DNA of 6,698 nucleotides from JBEIUO01 sp964549785 (GTDB taxonomy: Bacteria > Planctomycetota > Phycisphaerae > Phycisphaerales > UBA1924): the NCBI GenBank assembly GCA_964549785.1, contig CAZJXA010000182.1, positions 1 to 6,698 of the forward strand. The letters run 5' to 3'. A program made the translations under genes and the position numbers. Of the stretch, positions 6,665-6,698 are shown piece by piece; the stretch's first letter is position 1; each line of letters starts with the position of its first letter. The notes beneath the pieces were generated by a model. The model was not told the origin of the DNA. It did no database searches and saw only the letters and a program-made list of their open reading frames with translations.

Positions 6665-6694
6665 AACCCATGGACTGATGTCCATGGGTTTTTT
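6665..6694 (+). terminator. Rho-independent terminator of atpA
   Basis: A perfect 11-base-pair stem (6665-6675 with 6680-6690, containing CCATGG) closes a TGAT loop and runs into six T's (6689-6694). It begins 35 bases after the atpA stop codon. The opposite strand lacks a T-tract, so it acts on rightward transcription. It indicates that atpA is the last gene of its transcript. Confidence 0.93.
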
Positions 6695-6698
6695 CATG

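Overview
The window reads as ordinary chromosomal DNA from a GC-rich bacterium (about two thirds G+C by eye). GTG starts are common: mutY, cdaA and atpA all use one. A free-standing Nfu N-terminal domain protein, an AtpA with a glycine/proline/lysine-rich insertion, and the general codon use suggest a member of the Planctomycetota, possibly Phycisphaerae. That placement is inferred from remembered sequence style and not from any search. I see no mobile element, CRISPR array, tRNA or rRNA.

Layout. At the left edge a leftward pair overlaps by 4 bases: a small Nfu_N-domain protein (1229 to 921), then mutY (924 down to the window edge, 3' end missing). Divergent from it, across a 198-base gap holding a G-quadruplex motif, is a rightward pair: cdaA, a membrane diadenylate cyclase (1428-2420), and cdaR, a YbbR-domain regulator (2482-3531). 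A convergent leftward gene for a membrane fatty acid desaturase (about 4645 to 3659) follows. A gap of about 420 bases then leads to a rightward atpA (5068-6630), which ends in a strong intrinsic terminator (6665-6694).

How the genes relate. nfu_N and mutY look translationally coupled, and MutY carries a four-cysteine [4Fe-4S] motif, so an iron-sulfur delivery role for the small protein is plausible but unproven. cdaA-cdaR is the well-known c-di-AMP synthesis and regulation pair, here without the commonly linked glmM immediately downstream. atpA stands alone: its upstream neighbour is divergent and its downstream end is a terminator, so it is not inside a normal atp operon.

No undescribed multi-gene system is evident. 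The most interesting points are the DGA-to-DLA change in the CdaA active site, the Nfu_N/MutY overlap, the solitary atpA with its insertion, and the G-quadruplex motif upstream of the repair gene pair.
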